DNA of 64,000 nucleotides from contig WMCF01000021.1 in the NCBI GenBank assembly GCA_009792885.1, positions 62,001 through 126,000 on the forward strand, given 5' to 3'. The position numbers and the translations under genes are program-made. Position 1 is the stretch's first letter, and every line of letters begins with the position of its first letter. Positions 1 to 14,600 of the stretch are shown here, piece by piece. This stretch comes from Eremophila alpestris peregrina. Taxonomy: Eukaryota > Chordata > Aves > Passeriformes > Alaudidae. The notes below the pieces were generated by a model that made no database searches, was not told the DNA's origin, and saw only the letters and a list, made by a program, of their open reading frames with translations.

Positions 1-190
1 ATGTGCAGGACTCAGCACTTGAACTTGTTAAAGTTCATGTTGTTGGTCTCTGCCCATCCATCCAGACTGTCCAGGTCCCTCTGCAGAGCCCCCCTACCTT
101 CCAACAGATTGACACATGTTCCCAGCTGGGTGTCATCTGCAAAGACTCAATGCCCTCATCCATATTATCAATAAAGATATTGAACAGAAT
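1..190 (-). mobile_element. CR1 LINE fragment, cut by the window edge
   Basis: The stretch reads like the internal 3' part of an avian CR1 non-LTR retrotransposon on the minus strand. It includes the recognisable run around 'tggtgtcatctgcaaa' and the later 'aataaagatattgaacagaa' that recur in CR1 copies. The element begins outside the window, so only a fragment is visible. There is no intact reading frame. Assignment is from remembered CR1 structure, not from a search. Confidence 0.75.
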
Positions 191-3100
191 AAGCCTCTGC
201 TCTGTGCAGGAACTGGAAGGTGCTGAGAGAAAAGGGCAGGTGAGGAAGAGTTAGAGGATGAATGTAGGGAAAAAATGAATTGTGTATCTCTGCCCAAGAG
301 TAGCATGTGAGGAGGATTTGAAGCATGTTTGCTGTTGATTCATGAGTGTGCTTGGAGGGGGTCCCAGCCTTTCTCTGAAGGGCTTCCACAGTCCCTGCAA
401 TATTCAATCATCATGTTGTTCTCTGGTTGCACTTCAGGAAAATTATTTTTCTACCTTTGGAGAAAAGGTAGAAAAGAGTATGGGTCACTTGCACTTTCAT
501 CTCCCACAGAGTGACAAAGAAACTCCAGGTGGAGTTAACACATGTGGATTAACCCTTCCCATATGGAAGCCTTTCTTCTCACTTACAGGAACTGCAAGCA
601 TTTTGGGCAAGATGAGGGAAAAAGGGAAGGAACAAGCATTGACAGCCCTCATGGTGATTGTCCTGTCTCTTAAAAACTCCTACACTTGCCATCATATAAG
701 ATCAGCTTTTATTTAGGAAGGACAGCCTGCACAGTTGGTAAAAGCTTTAAAGCTGTCTCAAATGAAACATAATCTAAAAAATCAAAGGAAGACTCTTTCA
801 GCTGCTGAAGCCTCAGGATGTTTAATGCTTGATACAGATACCACCATTCAAACTGGGCAGCCAGGGATTAAATGGGATTCAATTAAGACGTATCACTGGC
901 ACTTGTTAATTTAGGACCAGCAGCTCCCAGATACTGAAAAGGGGATGGGGTCTGTGACTGAGGGAGGACTGCAGGGGTGGGGACTTGCTTCTTTTCCTTC
1001 AGAGATTAGGAGGGCTTTGATCTGTCTGGAAGAAGTTTGATTTTTTTTCCTTGCACAGTGACCAGGCTGAGATGTTACAATTAACCCAGAAGAAGTTGGA
1101 AAAGTACTGAAGGAAAACCTGTTTTCCTGTGAGTGCTGAGGGGGAGTAGAAGGTGAGCATTTCTTTGGGACAGGTTTGCTCTTAGGACCACAGGGGTGAA
1201 GCTCCTGGGCCTCCCATGGCCACAGCTCCTGCAGTCTTCCCCCCTGTCCAGCCCAGGTGCTCTGCCAGCACTGCTCCATCAGCCTGCAGCTCCCTGCTGG
1301 AAGCAGCTCTGCATTTCCGTCTCCCAGAGCTGGAAATGTGCTGTGTTCTGCCAGACACTGGCTGTGTCCCTGCCAAACATCATCTCCCAGACAAGCTGCA
1401 GGTTGCAGCACAAACCCTATTGTGCCTGTGTGCTGGGTAATCTGTGTCAATGTGTTTCCTCCGTGGAGAGCTGGGGCTCTGTGGTGCAGCAGCAATGATG
1501 CAGCATCTTCCTGCCCTGGAAGAGCACAGGGAGATGGCAGAGATGCTGGGTGCATGATCTGTGGTGAGGATTTCTCTCCTTGGGCCAGCCAGGTGATAAG
1601 CTAATAACCAAACATTTGTAAAGGCTGCTGTGCCAAGTTTGCTGAGCAGTGACTGGTGTGTGTGCTGCTGTGACAGGCATTCTGTGGCCTGGAGCCCTGT
1701 TGGAGCAGTGATGTTCTCCAGAGGCTTCTAGGAGAAAACATTTCTTTTGTTGCTAACACAGAAGAGAGATGATGATGATAAGTGAAGTGTTTTTCTAAGT
1801 CAGTTTGATTTGGCAGATTATTTTTCTGTTTCTCAGCTGCTGTTTCTTCCTTCTAGTGTTTGCATTTCATATTAGAAATATTTTCCCACTGTAAAAAAAA
1901 TCAAGTCTCCTGTAACTCACCATGTATCCCTTTGCTTGTACAAAAGCATCCCTTTGAGCTTCTGAACCATTTCTGCTGTAGAAAGGAAAAATTAAATTAT
2001 TTGTCCAATGCCACAATCCTGCCATTTGGTTTAAGGACTTAGGGTTTTTTGGCATTTAATTCTCCATTTACCAAAGGAATCCTGATTAACAGCAGCTGAG
2101 ATGGAAGCTTTGCCTGAGTGGCTCACAGTTGTATCTCAAATCATACCTGCTACAAAACAACGGAGATGCACAGAATCCTGTTCTGAATGCCCTCTGCTAG
2201 GGCCCAGTCAGGAAAGCTCCATAAAATATAGGGGTTTGAGAGACAATGATCTGAATTTTCCTTGCTTTCCCACCAGATAACTCAGAGCACAAACCAACTC
2301 TGAATGTGACCATTAAAAAAGAATTTCCTGCTATTTTCTCAATCATTCTCTCCATACTCATCTGAATAATGTCCTCTGGTGAGGGCAGCCCAGGGAAAGG
2401 GTGAGCCCAGACTCAGCAGGTGCCTGGATTCAGAGGGGGCTGTGCAGATCCAGCCCTGCCTCCTCCTCCCCTGCTGAGTGGAGCTGAGTTTGCTCCACCT
2501 GAGGATCACTGGGAAGTGGTGTTCAGAGAGGGCTGAAAAAAAATTGCCAAGGGATGCTGAGCCCACAGAGCAGGGCTGAGCCTGGGCACTGGAGAGGGCA
2601 GTGCCCAGGCTCAGCACAGGGCAGATTTACAGAGGGAATTGTCCTTAAGGTCTCACTGGAATGGTTGATGTGGAACCCCCCACCCAAACGTGCTGGGTGC
2701 CTCTGGCTGTCCTGCACCACCCTTGCCCTTGCCAGTTCTCACCATCCACACATCAAATGTCTCCATTTCCATTCTGTATTTCTTGCAGCACATTCCCTGA
2801 GGCTGGGGTTTAACTTAATAGAGCATACATAATATGATTCATATGAGATCTTTGATCTGTGTTTTGTTCAACATGTCAGCTGTGGATAGAGTCATTACAG
2901 TGTTCTGTTCACTAACCAAGCAGCAAAACAGGAAAATAAAAGGGTAATTGTTGCAAGCTTCCTTCCTTCCTTATTTTCATTAGGATGGCAAGATCAACTC
3001 AAAATGGAATCTCACAGGTCTCTTGCCACTGGCTTTAATAGGGACAGCATCAGGCTGATCAGTCCTCTAAATGAATCCAGTCATAGCTACAGCATTAAAA

Positions 3101-6100
3101 ATTCAGTAGGTAATATTTATGTCTCTGTTGCAGCTTATTTGGTGGGGGAAAACCCCAAAGGATTCTTTTTTAAATCCTTGCTCAACTCTCCATGTTACAA
3201 TACACATTGCTAAACCAAATTATCTTTCTTGAGGATGCAGTATTGGTTTATACTGGAGGGTTTTTTGAGCCACTGGTGCAAGTATATGATCTAAAATGGA
3301 AAATCCTTGCTGTCAGAGGTTTGTGCTGTGGGACAGACCAGCTGGGATGTAACTTGTCACTTTGTTATATATTATATTTATTCCATGCAGAGCCCATAGC
3401 ATTATTTTAGGAAACAAAAGCAGGACAAACTATTCCCAGTTCCTCAGTACATTTTTACAACATTGGAACCCCAGCTGCACAGACATGATTGGCCTGATGG
3501 GTGTCTGTCTGCAGCTGCTCTTCCAAGAGTGCAGGCAGCTAGAAAATGTACAACCAGCCCGAGCCTGATGATTTACTGGGTAACACTGGAGTGGGGCTGT
3601 GCAGCAAAAGGGGATCTGCCCTGAGCATTAAACAGGCAGAGGAGAACCTGCTCTTACCTCTTGGAGCTTGTTGGATAAGCAATATAAAATCAGAGCTGTC
3701 CTGATCGTTCCTAGGGCACTGAAGACATCTGCTGGAAGTGGGAATAAACTGCAGTAAGAATGTGCATGACAGAATGAATAAGGAACATTTCTGAGGAGTT
3801 TATGTTTACACAGTGCCTAAATTGCTCAGCAAATGCTACAATATTTTCTATTTGAAAGTATTTGAACGTATTTTAATAAATAGCCTATTCATTCCTGCCG
3901 TTCTTGTTGCCACTGTGGAACAACATTTCAGTTTCTAAAACCTGCAAGTCTGAAGGCAGTCTCTGAATTCCTTTCATCCCTGATGGCACAGACACAAATG
4001 GACAATCCATGGCATCATGTGCTGGCACCAAGGTTCAGGTCAGGTTTCCAGCTTTAAATGGATGTAAGTTGTTTGGATTGGATACAGAAGACCACACAAA
4101 TCTCCTTCCATCTTTCCATACAAATCTTGATTACAATCTTGATTAAAAACAAAGCTTGATTACAAATCCTTTTGTGACTCCAGGTCCTCTTGAAAGAGCT
4201 TTCCAGAAAATGGTACAGTCTCTCAGGGAGTGTGGCCCTGCCTCTTGCACATGCCCAGCTGGTGCCTCCCAGAGCACAAACCCCCAGCTCAGGGCCTCTG
4301 TGGCACAGGGAGGGGATGCTGCACAGGCTGGGAACAGCTGGGAACAGCTGGGAGATGGGCAGGATGCAAGAGTGTGACAGGAGGTCACACACAGCCCAAG
4401 CACACACACACTGGACGTGTCTTTGGCATCCCCCAGCTCCACCACAGGAATCTCATTTTTCAGGAAGAAAAGAAGGCAAGGAGAAGTGGGGATTTGTATC
4501 CTGCTTTTCATGACCAACAGGCACTTTCAGGGAATATTACAGTATGAATTCCCTCAGTTCTGAAGGATGCTATGTCCAGACCCACAATCCCTGCTTATGA
4601 AATCTCCCTAAAATGCAGATGTGTGCAGCCTCCCAGGTATAAATGCAGCCTCTTCTTGCTGATCCCTTCAGCTTTTCATTTAAACCCTCCAGGGTTCTCC
4701 CAAGCATGTAGGGCAGGGTTTGGAAAGTCCTGCATTCTGGAATGGACTAGTCCTACTGATTAAATAGTGCCAGTACCTCAGCCAGGGTCTGGCTGCACCT
4801 TGGATTGTGCATGCCTGCATTTTATACAGACATTAATCAGCTGGCTTTGTGCTGGGTAGCTTGAGTGCTATCAGCAAGCAAACTGCAGAACAAAGCACAT
4901 AAGACACATAAATGTCTGTTTTGCTCATCTGCACTGGTGGCCTCTCTCTTTTGGCTTCAGCAGGCATCCCTGCTGGGTCAGGTCCCTAAGGACAGGGACA
5001 GGGCAGGAGGATGCTGAGCTGTCCTGTCATGGTTCTTTCTGCCCAAACCAGAATTCTGCAGGAAAAGGCAACTGAGACCTTAAAAAGGCCTCACAGATTT
5101 CTGTGTTGTGTTCAGTAAAATGTTTGGAGCAGCTTTTAAAAAGACATCCAACAGCAGCAGCATATCTGTGTGTGCTCAAACAGAGCCTGGAGGGCAGGAG
5201 ACAATGGAGGGAGGGGAAGTTACACCCAGGAGCTTTCCCAGTGGGCATCCCCCCCAGAAACAAAGCTGTTTCTGCCTGGACACACTGGGCCATTAGTGAC
5301 AATTCCACCCATACAGGTCAGTTTTTCTTTTCCACTCTCAGCATCCTTGTGTGAGCATTGTCCAGTTGCTGATGTGTGGTGTTCACTTCCATCCCAGCAC
5401 ATGAGCAGGGACATGCACAGAGCAGGAGGGTAGGGCTTGGTCTAGGATTTGTCCTCCCTCTTCCCCAGCCTCCAGCAAGCCAGGGCTGATTCCCAGTGCT
5501 TGGGTTTGCCTACAGAGACAAGCAGACATCTCCCAAACAGTTACATGTAGGCATTATTTGTCCTTCCTGACTGAGCAGCGAAAAAAACTGTTTATATTTT
5601 AAAGAATTTGGTTTATCTGGGCTCCATCCCAAGTTCTCCAAGCCTGAGGCCTGGCACAGGAGCTGATTATGCCTGTGCATGGGGACAGTGCTGCTCCTAA
5701 AACAGTGAAGCTGGGTCAGCTGCTTGCAGATCCTGTGACTCAAGTTTGGGTTTGGCACAGCAGAAAGCCTCACCCTTGAGCAGAACCTCCAAGTACCTTG
5801 GACAAGTGCAGCCACCAAAGGCAGACATGATCACACACTCCTGACATGTCTGAATTTTCATCCTGATGAGGAAAATCTGACAAACTTCTACACACCCCAA
5901 AATATATAATCCCTGCTCTGCCCAGCCCTCCTGGCAGTGCAGAGCTGCCCTGTTGGAAAGCTGCTGTGAACCTGTGGATGTGCAGCTCAGGCTGTCTGGA
6001 GAGTTCCACAGTGCCCAAACCAAGGCTTTGTCCAAATCAGTTTGTCTGGCACGCGTAAGGATGAGCAGAACCTGGTGAGGTCATGTTAATGTGAGGCTGG

Positions 6101-9100
6101 AAAACCTCATATTAGGGCAGCTATGATGATCAAAACCAAAATATTTAAGGGGAGAAATTAAATGCTCAGGATGTCTTTGGGTCACTTCCAGGAAGGTAAA
6201 AAGGCAGCACACATTACAGGAGAAAAAATAGCACAACAGGTAATTTGTGTTTACAAAAGAGAAAGAGATACATTCTCACACACATCCCCAGGGCTAAAAC
6301 AGCTGAGCTGCTGCCAGGAATTTCCAACATGGAAACTTTGCCAAGTCCACAGGAGCAACATTTTAAAAGACCCCATTCAACTCTTCTATTTGCACCTGGA
6401 CTGCAAAGAAACTGATTTAAATTTCCTCCTAGGCTCCCTTATCTTCAGGGATGCCAGAGTCAGCTGATCTGTAAAAGGTCCCTTTTTTGAGAGGGATTGT
6501 GGTTTGCTCTCTGTGCACATTTCACATATCCAGCAAAACATTTATCTCTAAATAACCACCCATTCTTTGGGGTCCTTCCTGACTAAAAAAACAGGCAGTG
6601 ACAGGCAGAAAAACACTGTGCACCTTCTTATCTTTGCAGCTAAAGGCCTGAAGTAAAAAACACAGGAACACAGGTGAGATGATTTGGTCACATAGACAAG
6701 ACGATGCTATTTGTCTTAAATATGTGTGATGGATGTAAGACAAGCCTTTCTATTGCATTTCGCAAACATTTCCCTTCCTCTCTTCTTGCTGAGACCCAGC
6801 TGTGAGATGCTTTTTAACAAAGACCCCAAAATAAGGGATACAAAAAGCACTTATTCCATATTCAAAATACTGCCCTGATTCATATTTTCAGTTCATATAC
6901 ACTATTATCTCTCAATTTTTTTTCTTTTTTTTTTTTAAAGTTTGTATTTACAGCATGGAAATTAAAAAGCACTGGACTTGTAGGTAGTAACAGCTCAAAC
7001 ACCACGTTGAGAAGCAGAGTTATTGATCCATCAGTAACAGTCCACAGTGCCAAGGTGAGGTGTGTGCTTGGGAAAGTCACAGATCTAAAGAAGACATGAG
7101 TGTCCTCATTTCAAAATTGACACAGTGCAGATCACTGGTGGGCAGCCTGGTTCTGCAATAAACCTGGAACCACCTTTAATTCTGTTTGACAGAGCCAATC
7201 ACTTGTCCCCAGAAAACTTCCTTTCAAAACACCAAATTAGCATGACAGAAAAACCCTCAAACCAATGGTCAAACCCCAAAATATCATTAATAAGTTTCAC
7301 AAAACCTCGCACACCATAAAGCTAGTCCTTCTCTTTTCTAAACACAGTTTGTTTGCACAAATTTCCCCAAAATAACTTTGGTGTTGGGATGTAGCCATGA
7401 TCTTCCTCATGCCTCTTAGGACTGAGATCAAATCCTTGAGAAAGACTTTGCAAGACTTTTCAAGGCCAAAGAAACCAAGCATACAGTAATTTTCCAAGCA
7501 CAACATAATCCTTAACTGGGAGAGTTTGTAAAATTTACTACATTAAATTGAAACAAATAAAAATCAACAAATAAAAATTGAAACAAAAATATTGGGTCCC
7601 ATTTACCCAATACAGCCATAAAAACTGATGTATTGGAAGTGATAAGCCTTTTACTAACCTTTGTGTTAAACCTTTCTGTTATTTACTTTTATTGACCATC
7701 CTGGCTTTTCAAAGTGCTTCACTTGCACTTTCTTAGCCTGGCCACAGCTCTGATCAGTTTTCATTTTCTCTTCATATTCTCAGTAGAAGGGACAAATAAT
7801 TACTCACCTACTCACCAAATAAATGGCTTCATTTTCCTAAAGCTGAGCTGAATTTTCTAGAACTGAAATGCTGCAAGAAGAATAGAGTTTGCTCTGAATC
7901 CAGGAGCAGATACAGCCCATCTATCTCCCAGTTGGTCAAACATCCCCCAGCACAGCTGGCTCTGGAGAACAAGGGGACTGCAGGTCTCAGTAAAACCCAG
8001 ACAATCTACTGGCAATGTGTGAGCAGTTCACTTCCCAACAGACTGAAGCAGTAAATCTTTTTAAAGCTATTTTTTATGAGTGTGCTGTTGTACATCTGCA
8101 GCCAGACCTATTTCAGGAGCTCAGCATCCGGTCCTCATCTCACACTGGCTTCTCATTCCCTGTGCCCCATTGCATGTTCTTTCCATAAACCCAGGGATGG
8201 CTGAGAATGGAGAGGAAAAATCAGCTCTATGAAGACCTTTCCTGAGCTAGTTTACAGGAGCATATAAAGGTAGAACTGTCTCTGAAGGGAACAGTTTTTA
8301 CCTTGAAGAGCCTCTGTGGAGAAACTCAAAAAAGCCTTTTACCAAAGGATGTTTATGCTCTGAATGCTCTGGTTGTCTGAAAGCAAATGGAATGAGGTGG
8401 GGAGATGGGAGCCAAAACCCCAGGTGCCACTGCAGCACAGCAACTCTGCCTTTTGCAAGATGTTCCTTATCAGACAGAGCTCTTCAAGAGTGCCTCAAAG
8501 TGAGCTAAGCACTGCAGGAGAAACCACAATTCTGTCTGCATGCACAAGTTCTACTGTAGTGGTGTAAATAAAACACCCACAATCCCATCTTAGTCTGGAT
8601 GCAGCTCTAAAGCAATGAGAATATTTATATCTATACAATATATTCTGATAAGGAAAGTGGAATCATTTGTTTCAGGAAAAATGACTTCTATTGGTGTATA
8701 ATTGTGTTCACTCCCTGGGCTATATTATATTACTGTAACTATGCCAGTAAAAGAAAAATTCCACCTCTAAATGACATTATAATGCTGATTTCAAGCCCAT
8801 ACCCAGCCCAGGTACTCACTTCAGGGAGCCTCCTCTGTGGCTCCATTCCCTGCTCCCTCACAGTAGCACTGCCAGGTTACATCTTCCCAGCAACATATTG
8901 CTTTTTGGGTGGCAATTTTGGGGCAAATTTGGGGTGGTTTGGGGGTGATTTTTATGGCAATTTTGTTGGGATTTTTGGGTGCAGTGGGGTAAGATAGAGA
9001 AAGCTGTTGTAGGGAGACAGATAGTTAGTACTGAAGGTCATTTTGCCTCTGATATATTGCAGCTGTGCCAATTACCCAACAGAAGAAACAGCCTTGCCAT

Positions 9101-11450
9101 ATTTTGACTGTTCTCTGCCTCTCCTGCCCACACACAGTACCCAAGAAGTTCAGCCTGCATCCCCAGTTGCTATAGGTTAGTCATAAAGGTGGAAACTGCT
9201 TCTTGGATACTCCAGAGGAATTCTATATCCCTCTGGTCTATGCCAGCAGCTGCAAGGGCAGCTTTGTGATTCACTTTTTAGGAGTGAAGTCCAGCTGAGT
9301 TACTTGCAGACTGGCAAAAAGGTCAGAGAAACTACTGAATGGGGGGGATTAAGCTTTCAAAACAGAAGTTCAGCTCTGTTCTTCAGAGGACATGACACGG
9401 TGTACTCCAAAAAGCAGTTTTTCACTCAGGCTCTTGGCCAAGGACTGTCAGAATACCAAATTCATGTTTTCTTTATCCCTCTGTTTCTAGTGACTTGTTT
9501 GCTGCCCCAGTAGAGCACAAATCTTTCTCTGTCAGACTCATTCCACAGGAAGAAAAGGAGCTTGTGTTAGCAAGCTCAGGTTCCTTGGGGCAGGAACAAA
9601 TCCATTCTGGTCCTGAGACCTTGAACACACACACTAAAGGCTGCTGAGCCAGCCACTCCCAAAGCCTGTGGGACAGTTAAGCTCCACATGAAACAGCTCC
9701 AGGGGTTTGCAGGTCCCTTCTCAAGGCAACCTGAAATTAGCACAGATTAATTTGTCAGGTTAAAAGCTGCAGTGGGTGAGGATCAGCTTCATGTGCAATT
9801 CCACTAGATCTGAGAAGGCACCAAGTGAAAAACTAAGTGGAGGCAGTTATTGATTCAGCCATCTGCCCTTAATTAGCTTATATTGATACCCTAATTCCAT
9901 TGGGATAAAGTATGGATCAAGCCTGAATTTAGGGCTTGTTTTAAAGGACAGATTAAATCTTGAACTAGATCCTTGCAAAGCTCCTTATTTTCCTCTCTGC
10001 CAGTTCCCATTTCAGTTCTGGTGTGCTGGTTGGAATGCCAGCCCTTCCCACACTTACCATGGGATGAAATGTGCAGCTGTGTGAGATGTTTTGGGCTGTT
10101 CTGGGTGAATGGGACCCACAAGAGCCATCTCTGGTGTGCTGTGCTCCAAAACAGCTCTGAGCACTGAGCAGTGTTAATCCACAAATTTCCCTACACAATG
10201 TATGTAAAACTTCAATATTTGGAGCAAGACCACTGGAACTAAGTTTGATCATATCAGGATGCATTTATGGAAAGTTTCTTAGCTAGTGGTTAAGAGATGT
10301 TTGCTAGTTACAGACTAAGAGAATCCAGGGAGTTGTTTAAAGGTGTCCAGGACAGACAGGGCAGGTGTGGTTTGCACTGGAAGTGCTGTAGTGCCTTAGT
10401 GGGGGTTGGAAAAAGCCAGTAAGTGTTCATGCAGTACACCAGCATGTTCCCAAATCCCAGCTTTCTTTCAATATAGCAGTAAGTCCCTTGAACTTACAGT
10501 CCTGATAAAAAAAAAAGTCAGCAATGTCAGCAGAACGTGATCAAGGCAGAGATGGCCAAGGGATGGCAGGAAGAGCAGCTCTGAAGGACATGAACTGCAC
10601 CAGCCAGCACCCAGCAATGGCTTTGGTGTCCACATTTTAATCGAACCCTCTTTTAATGGGGGAAAAAGAAAAGGAAAAAAGAAAAAGTGTGATGGATGAG
10701 AATATTTTTGTGACAATTTCATTTGTTGACCAAAGTCAGGGAGAGGTTCTACTTCATATAGCAATCCAAATTAAAGGCAACCCCAGAGAAGCCCACAGAG
10801 CCCAAGGGCAAATGAAAGAGACTCAGACTCAGAGAGTTCTCCAGACTCCAGGGAGACACTGTCCTGCTTCAAGCACCCTGTGTTTTACTCTTCCTCTGAC
10901 TCTACAATCAGAACTTGGGAACCTTTGGGAGAACATTGTTCCTCTTGTTCCTCTGAGTAGACCTTGATTGCTATTCTCAACCAGAAATGCAGTCATATCT
11001 ATCAGGTTTTTATTAACTCTTCATAAACCAATAAATGCACTCCTCACATAATGTGATTTTAATGCATTTATCCTCTGAGTGTGTCTGTAGTTCTAGTGTT
11101 TACATTTACTGAGGCAGCAGCATCCTGCTTTTGCTGCAGTGGGAGGTGATGGCCTGTCATGACTTAACCATTAACCTTAAATTAACCACTTAACTTAGCC
11201 TGGGGCAGAGCCATGCTGGGCGAGCCTCTGACACTTGTGGAAGTCTCCTGGCTGCCCCTCCTGGCGGCTGGCAGAGCACAGGCGTCCCTCTGCTTTTCCA
11301 TAGGCTTTGGCTCTGGCGTTAACACAGGAGATGTGGCGCTCAGGGGTGAGGCAATCAGAGCAGTGTCCAGGGTACAGCTGAGCTCAGAATGGAAACAGCA
11401 CTTTCAGATGGGACCTGAGAACAAGGGGGTGCCTCATGCCGCAGCCAGCT
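191..11450. other. Gene-poor intergenic stretch
   Basis: I see no convincing exon on either strand in these 11 kb. Open frames here, such as a 214-codon one at 911-1555 on the minus strand, have no splice context or recognisable domain. The stretch holds a perfect 17-bp inverted repeat (2575-2615), a short direct repeat of AGCTGGGAAC near 4328-4355, a T-rich tract at about 6920-6941 and a G/T-rich block (about 8900-8990). Distal regulatory DNA for CLEC3A could lie here but nothing marks it. Confidence 0.6.
2575..2615. repeat. Perfect 17-bp inverted repeat with 7-nt spacer
   Basis: GCTGAGCCTGGGCACTG at 2575-2591 is followed by a seven-base spacer (GAGAGGG) and its exact reverse complement at 2599-2615. 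The stem could fold as a hairpin in RNA or a small cruciform in DNA. It is too short for a typical microRNA precursor, and the flanks do not extend the stem. Confidence 0.9.
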
Positions 11451-11506
11451 AAGGCATGAAGCACATTTCGTGGGCAGGGAGCCCAGCCCAGCCTGCCACC
11501 ACAGCA

Positions 11507-11513
11507 TATAAAG
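11507..11513 (+). promoter_or_regulatory. TATA box of CLEC3A
   Basis: TATAAAG lies about 108 bp upstream of the CLEC3A start codon in a locally GC-richer stretch. Transcription would be expected to start about 25-30 bp downstream, near 11535-11540, leaving a 5' UTR of about 75-80 nt. No other ATG with a usable frame intervenes before the coding start. Confidence 0.6.
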
Positions 11514-11614
11514 CTGGCCTGGGGCAGTCCCTGCTGAGATGGCTCTGGGTCACCTCCCTCAGAGCTGCTAAAGGGAATCTCTTCAAACTCCTTCTTAGGG
11601 TCTTTCAAAGAGAC

Positions 11615-14600
11615 ATGGCACAAACTGGACTTATGATTTTTCTACTCATAAGCTTACTACTGCTGGACCAGACCTTCAGCCAAGCTTCCAAATTCAAAGC
11701 CAGGAAGCACAGCAAACGTAGAGTGAAAGGTACTGGGTCTGAACTGGGAGGAGGGATGGAAGCTTATAGACTATGCAAATTTACTGTGTACTTTAAATAG
11801 CATTGCATGAATCAGAAACTAACATTACACAGATGTTTATTTGTTAAAGACACTTGAGTCTATATTATATCTGCCTTTAAAATATTTTTATGTGAGTTAG
11901 CAAAGCCACAAATAAGGTGCCAGAATGAATTAAGCAAATGGAGCTGTGTAACAGCTGCATATATTTTGCTCTGTTCTGGCTGTTCACCTCTGTCAACATT
12001 ATTTGGAACTCACAGGTACAGCTGAGAGAGGGCTCTGGCTGATCCCTCTCAGTTATAGAGCTGCATTGACTAAGATCAGAAAAATGGAAATTTGTGTACA
12101 TGGGGGAAACAAGCAGAACTATTCAGGCTCCAAGGATTACTGTTCAGATTTTTGTACCCTTTCATAATTTTAACAGAACTCGTTGTGGAATATTATTCCA
12201 CTTGTATGAAAAGTACTGAGAAATGGTAAGTCAAACTAATTAGCAGGTCAACATCAAAGAATTAGCAGGAGAAGATAAAGCATCAGCTCCCACAGCAAAG
12301 CTTACAGAGCAAACACAAAACCACTGAATGTTGTTTAGAAATGTCTGTGTATTTAATTTAAAGACTTATTTCTAATAAAAGTGGGTATGATGGTGGCTCA
12401 CTAATGGCAAATATTTGAACTCCTAGCTAATTAAAAAGCTGTGGCTTTGATAAAGCCATTGTACAACAACATTGAGCTGCTCTGGAGCCACACAGTTGTA
12501 GACACCTCCTTTGGGATCCCCAGGGTTTTAAGCCTAGGGGTCCTAAGGACAGGCTGCTCATACATTTTTTGTGCCAGCACAGAGTAGCACAGATTGGAGA
12601 ACAGGGAATTCTGCCTTGGGGAAGCAGGGAGTGCTGAAAGACATCATAATGATTTTAAAGAAAATTGAAAAGAGGACACAAAAATGGAGTTAAGTGCAAA
12701 TTAGTTTCTTTTCTTGTCCCATCATATTCTTGGTGCTTTTTTAAGGGCTACAAAATGCTGATTCAGAGTGATTTTGTATGACTCAAGTCCCCAGACCCTC
12801 TCTGTCCTGGGGGACAGAGGAAGGCTAATCCTGGGAAGTAGAGAGAGCAGCTCAGCAAGCACATCTGCAACATCCAGACTGTCAGGTTGGGTTTCATCTG
12901 TTGCTCCTCCCTGTGCTAAAACAAGAGTTGTGTGAAACTTTCATGCTCACAGAATTAACATTTCTCTGAAGAAACACAACTTGTGTCCTGCTACTTTTTG
13001 CATGTCATGTCCATACACCAGAGTGTACAGGTTCAAAAAAAAAGGGATATTTTCTGTAAATTAGATACCAGCTCATTAAATGATGATTAGCTGTAACAAT
13101 CCATGATTTTCAAACAGCTTTTAGGACAACACCCATGATCAAACATGAGAAGGAAAGGTAAAGGTGGGATCCTCATTTTTTTTTATAGGAATCCTAAAGG
13201 AATGTTTTCATCAAGGTCAAATCTTTTAAAAGACTCAAAATGCATCTCAGCAATGCAGCAACCCATGATATTTGAAACAGCTTTTAACATGTGGGGGGTT
13301 TTTTTGTTTTTTTGGGTTTTTTGTTTTCTTTTTTTTTTTACTGTGTGCATAACTGTTAATTTCTGTATATTCTTTCTGTGTAAGAAAAAGATGACCTGAA
13401 GACCCAGATTGACAAATTGTGGCGAGAAGTAAATGCTCTGAAGGAAATACAAGCACTCCAGACAGGTAAAGCACTTTATGCTGGTCAGTGGCTTCCAAAA
13501 GTTCTCACTGCCTCTCTTCTTCACTCCCATCCCTCTCTTTAATGGGATTTTATGACTGAGGGGTACAGCTCCATAAAACCATGGTGTGCCATAGCTTTGC
13601 CAGACAGACAAGTGTTGAAGGAAGCACTCAAGTGAAATCAGGTCTCAATTAATGGGGAATGAGTGGTTATTCTTCACTGAGAGCAAGAACTACTTTTGTC
13701 TTTGCTATGCACAACTTCAAGCTCTGAGTTTTGGATCATCAAAGGCAGTACAATGAGGGTTCCTGGGAGTTCAGGTGGTCAGTGAGTTAAGTGCCCAGCT
13801 TTGATATGAACACATATTCAAATGTGAATGTTGCCATAAAACTTCAAGGTTATATCCACTGTGAGTTCAGAATTATTCTGGACCTACATGCAGAGTCCTT
13901 TAAGTATTTAAATAACCAGATGGAAATTTCCAAACAAAATAAGAAGGGTAAATACACATTCACCTACTAGACAGTTGTGCTTTTTCACAGCTGTTGACAC
14001 AAAACCTGGCATTTAAACATGTATGAGAGGACATTACAGAGGAAATGACATCATTCTCATGAAACAGAACTTATTTTCCTTAGGGATGGTAATATCTGGG
14101 TTGTTCAGTTTTATGTCTTGGGTTACATAGAGGTTTTTGGGCTTTACAAAATATTTTTATTTCAAATGTCTTATAAGAAGGCTTTAGAAGTTTCTTAAAA
14201 GAGGGAGCCTGTGCTAGACAAGTAACTCTTGTTTCAAAGTAATTCTTGTGTTGCTTCCAGAAGGAGCTTGGGAGGAAGCATGTAGTGGCTTAGAAATGAA
14301 ACCAGAATGGGAGACTTTCTCTCCTCAAAACTTATTTTGAGCTTTATTCTAAATTTATAACCCACACTGTGCAACTGGAATCCAAATCTGGCAAAAAGAC
14401 ACCATGAACCCCCCTGGCTCTGTCTGTCTTTGTTAATGCCCTTGTAACAACTGAAAAAAGGAGCTCCATTTTTAGCTTATGGACATTTCCAAGACACCTT
14501 AAAAATCTGATTTCTTCTTTTGCTTGAACTTCCTGGGCCTCCTTTCTACATAGAGTGAGATGTGAACTGCTGCCACACACCATTTTGCAGCACATACTTT

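Noticed and set aside
911..1555. 214-codon open frame on the minus strand
   Set aside because: No recognisable domain, no splice signals or promoter, composition like translated noncoding DNA.
8891..8990. G/T-rich stretch as a gene or functional G-quadruplex cluster
   Set aside because: Low-complexity runs of GGG with irregular spacing; no coding or regulatory context to support more.
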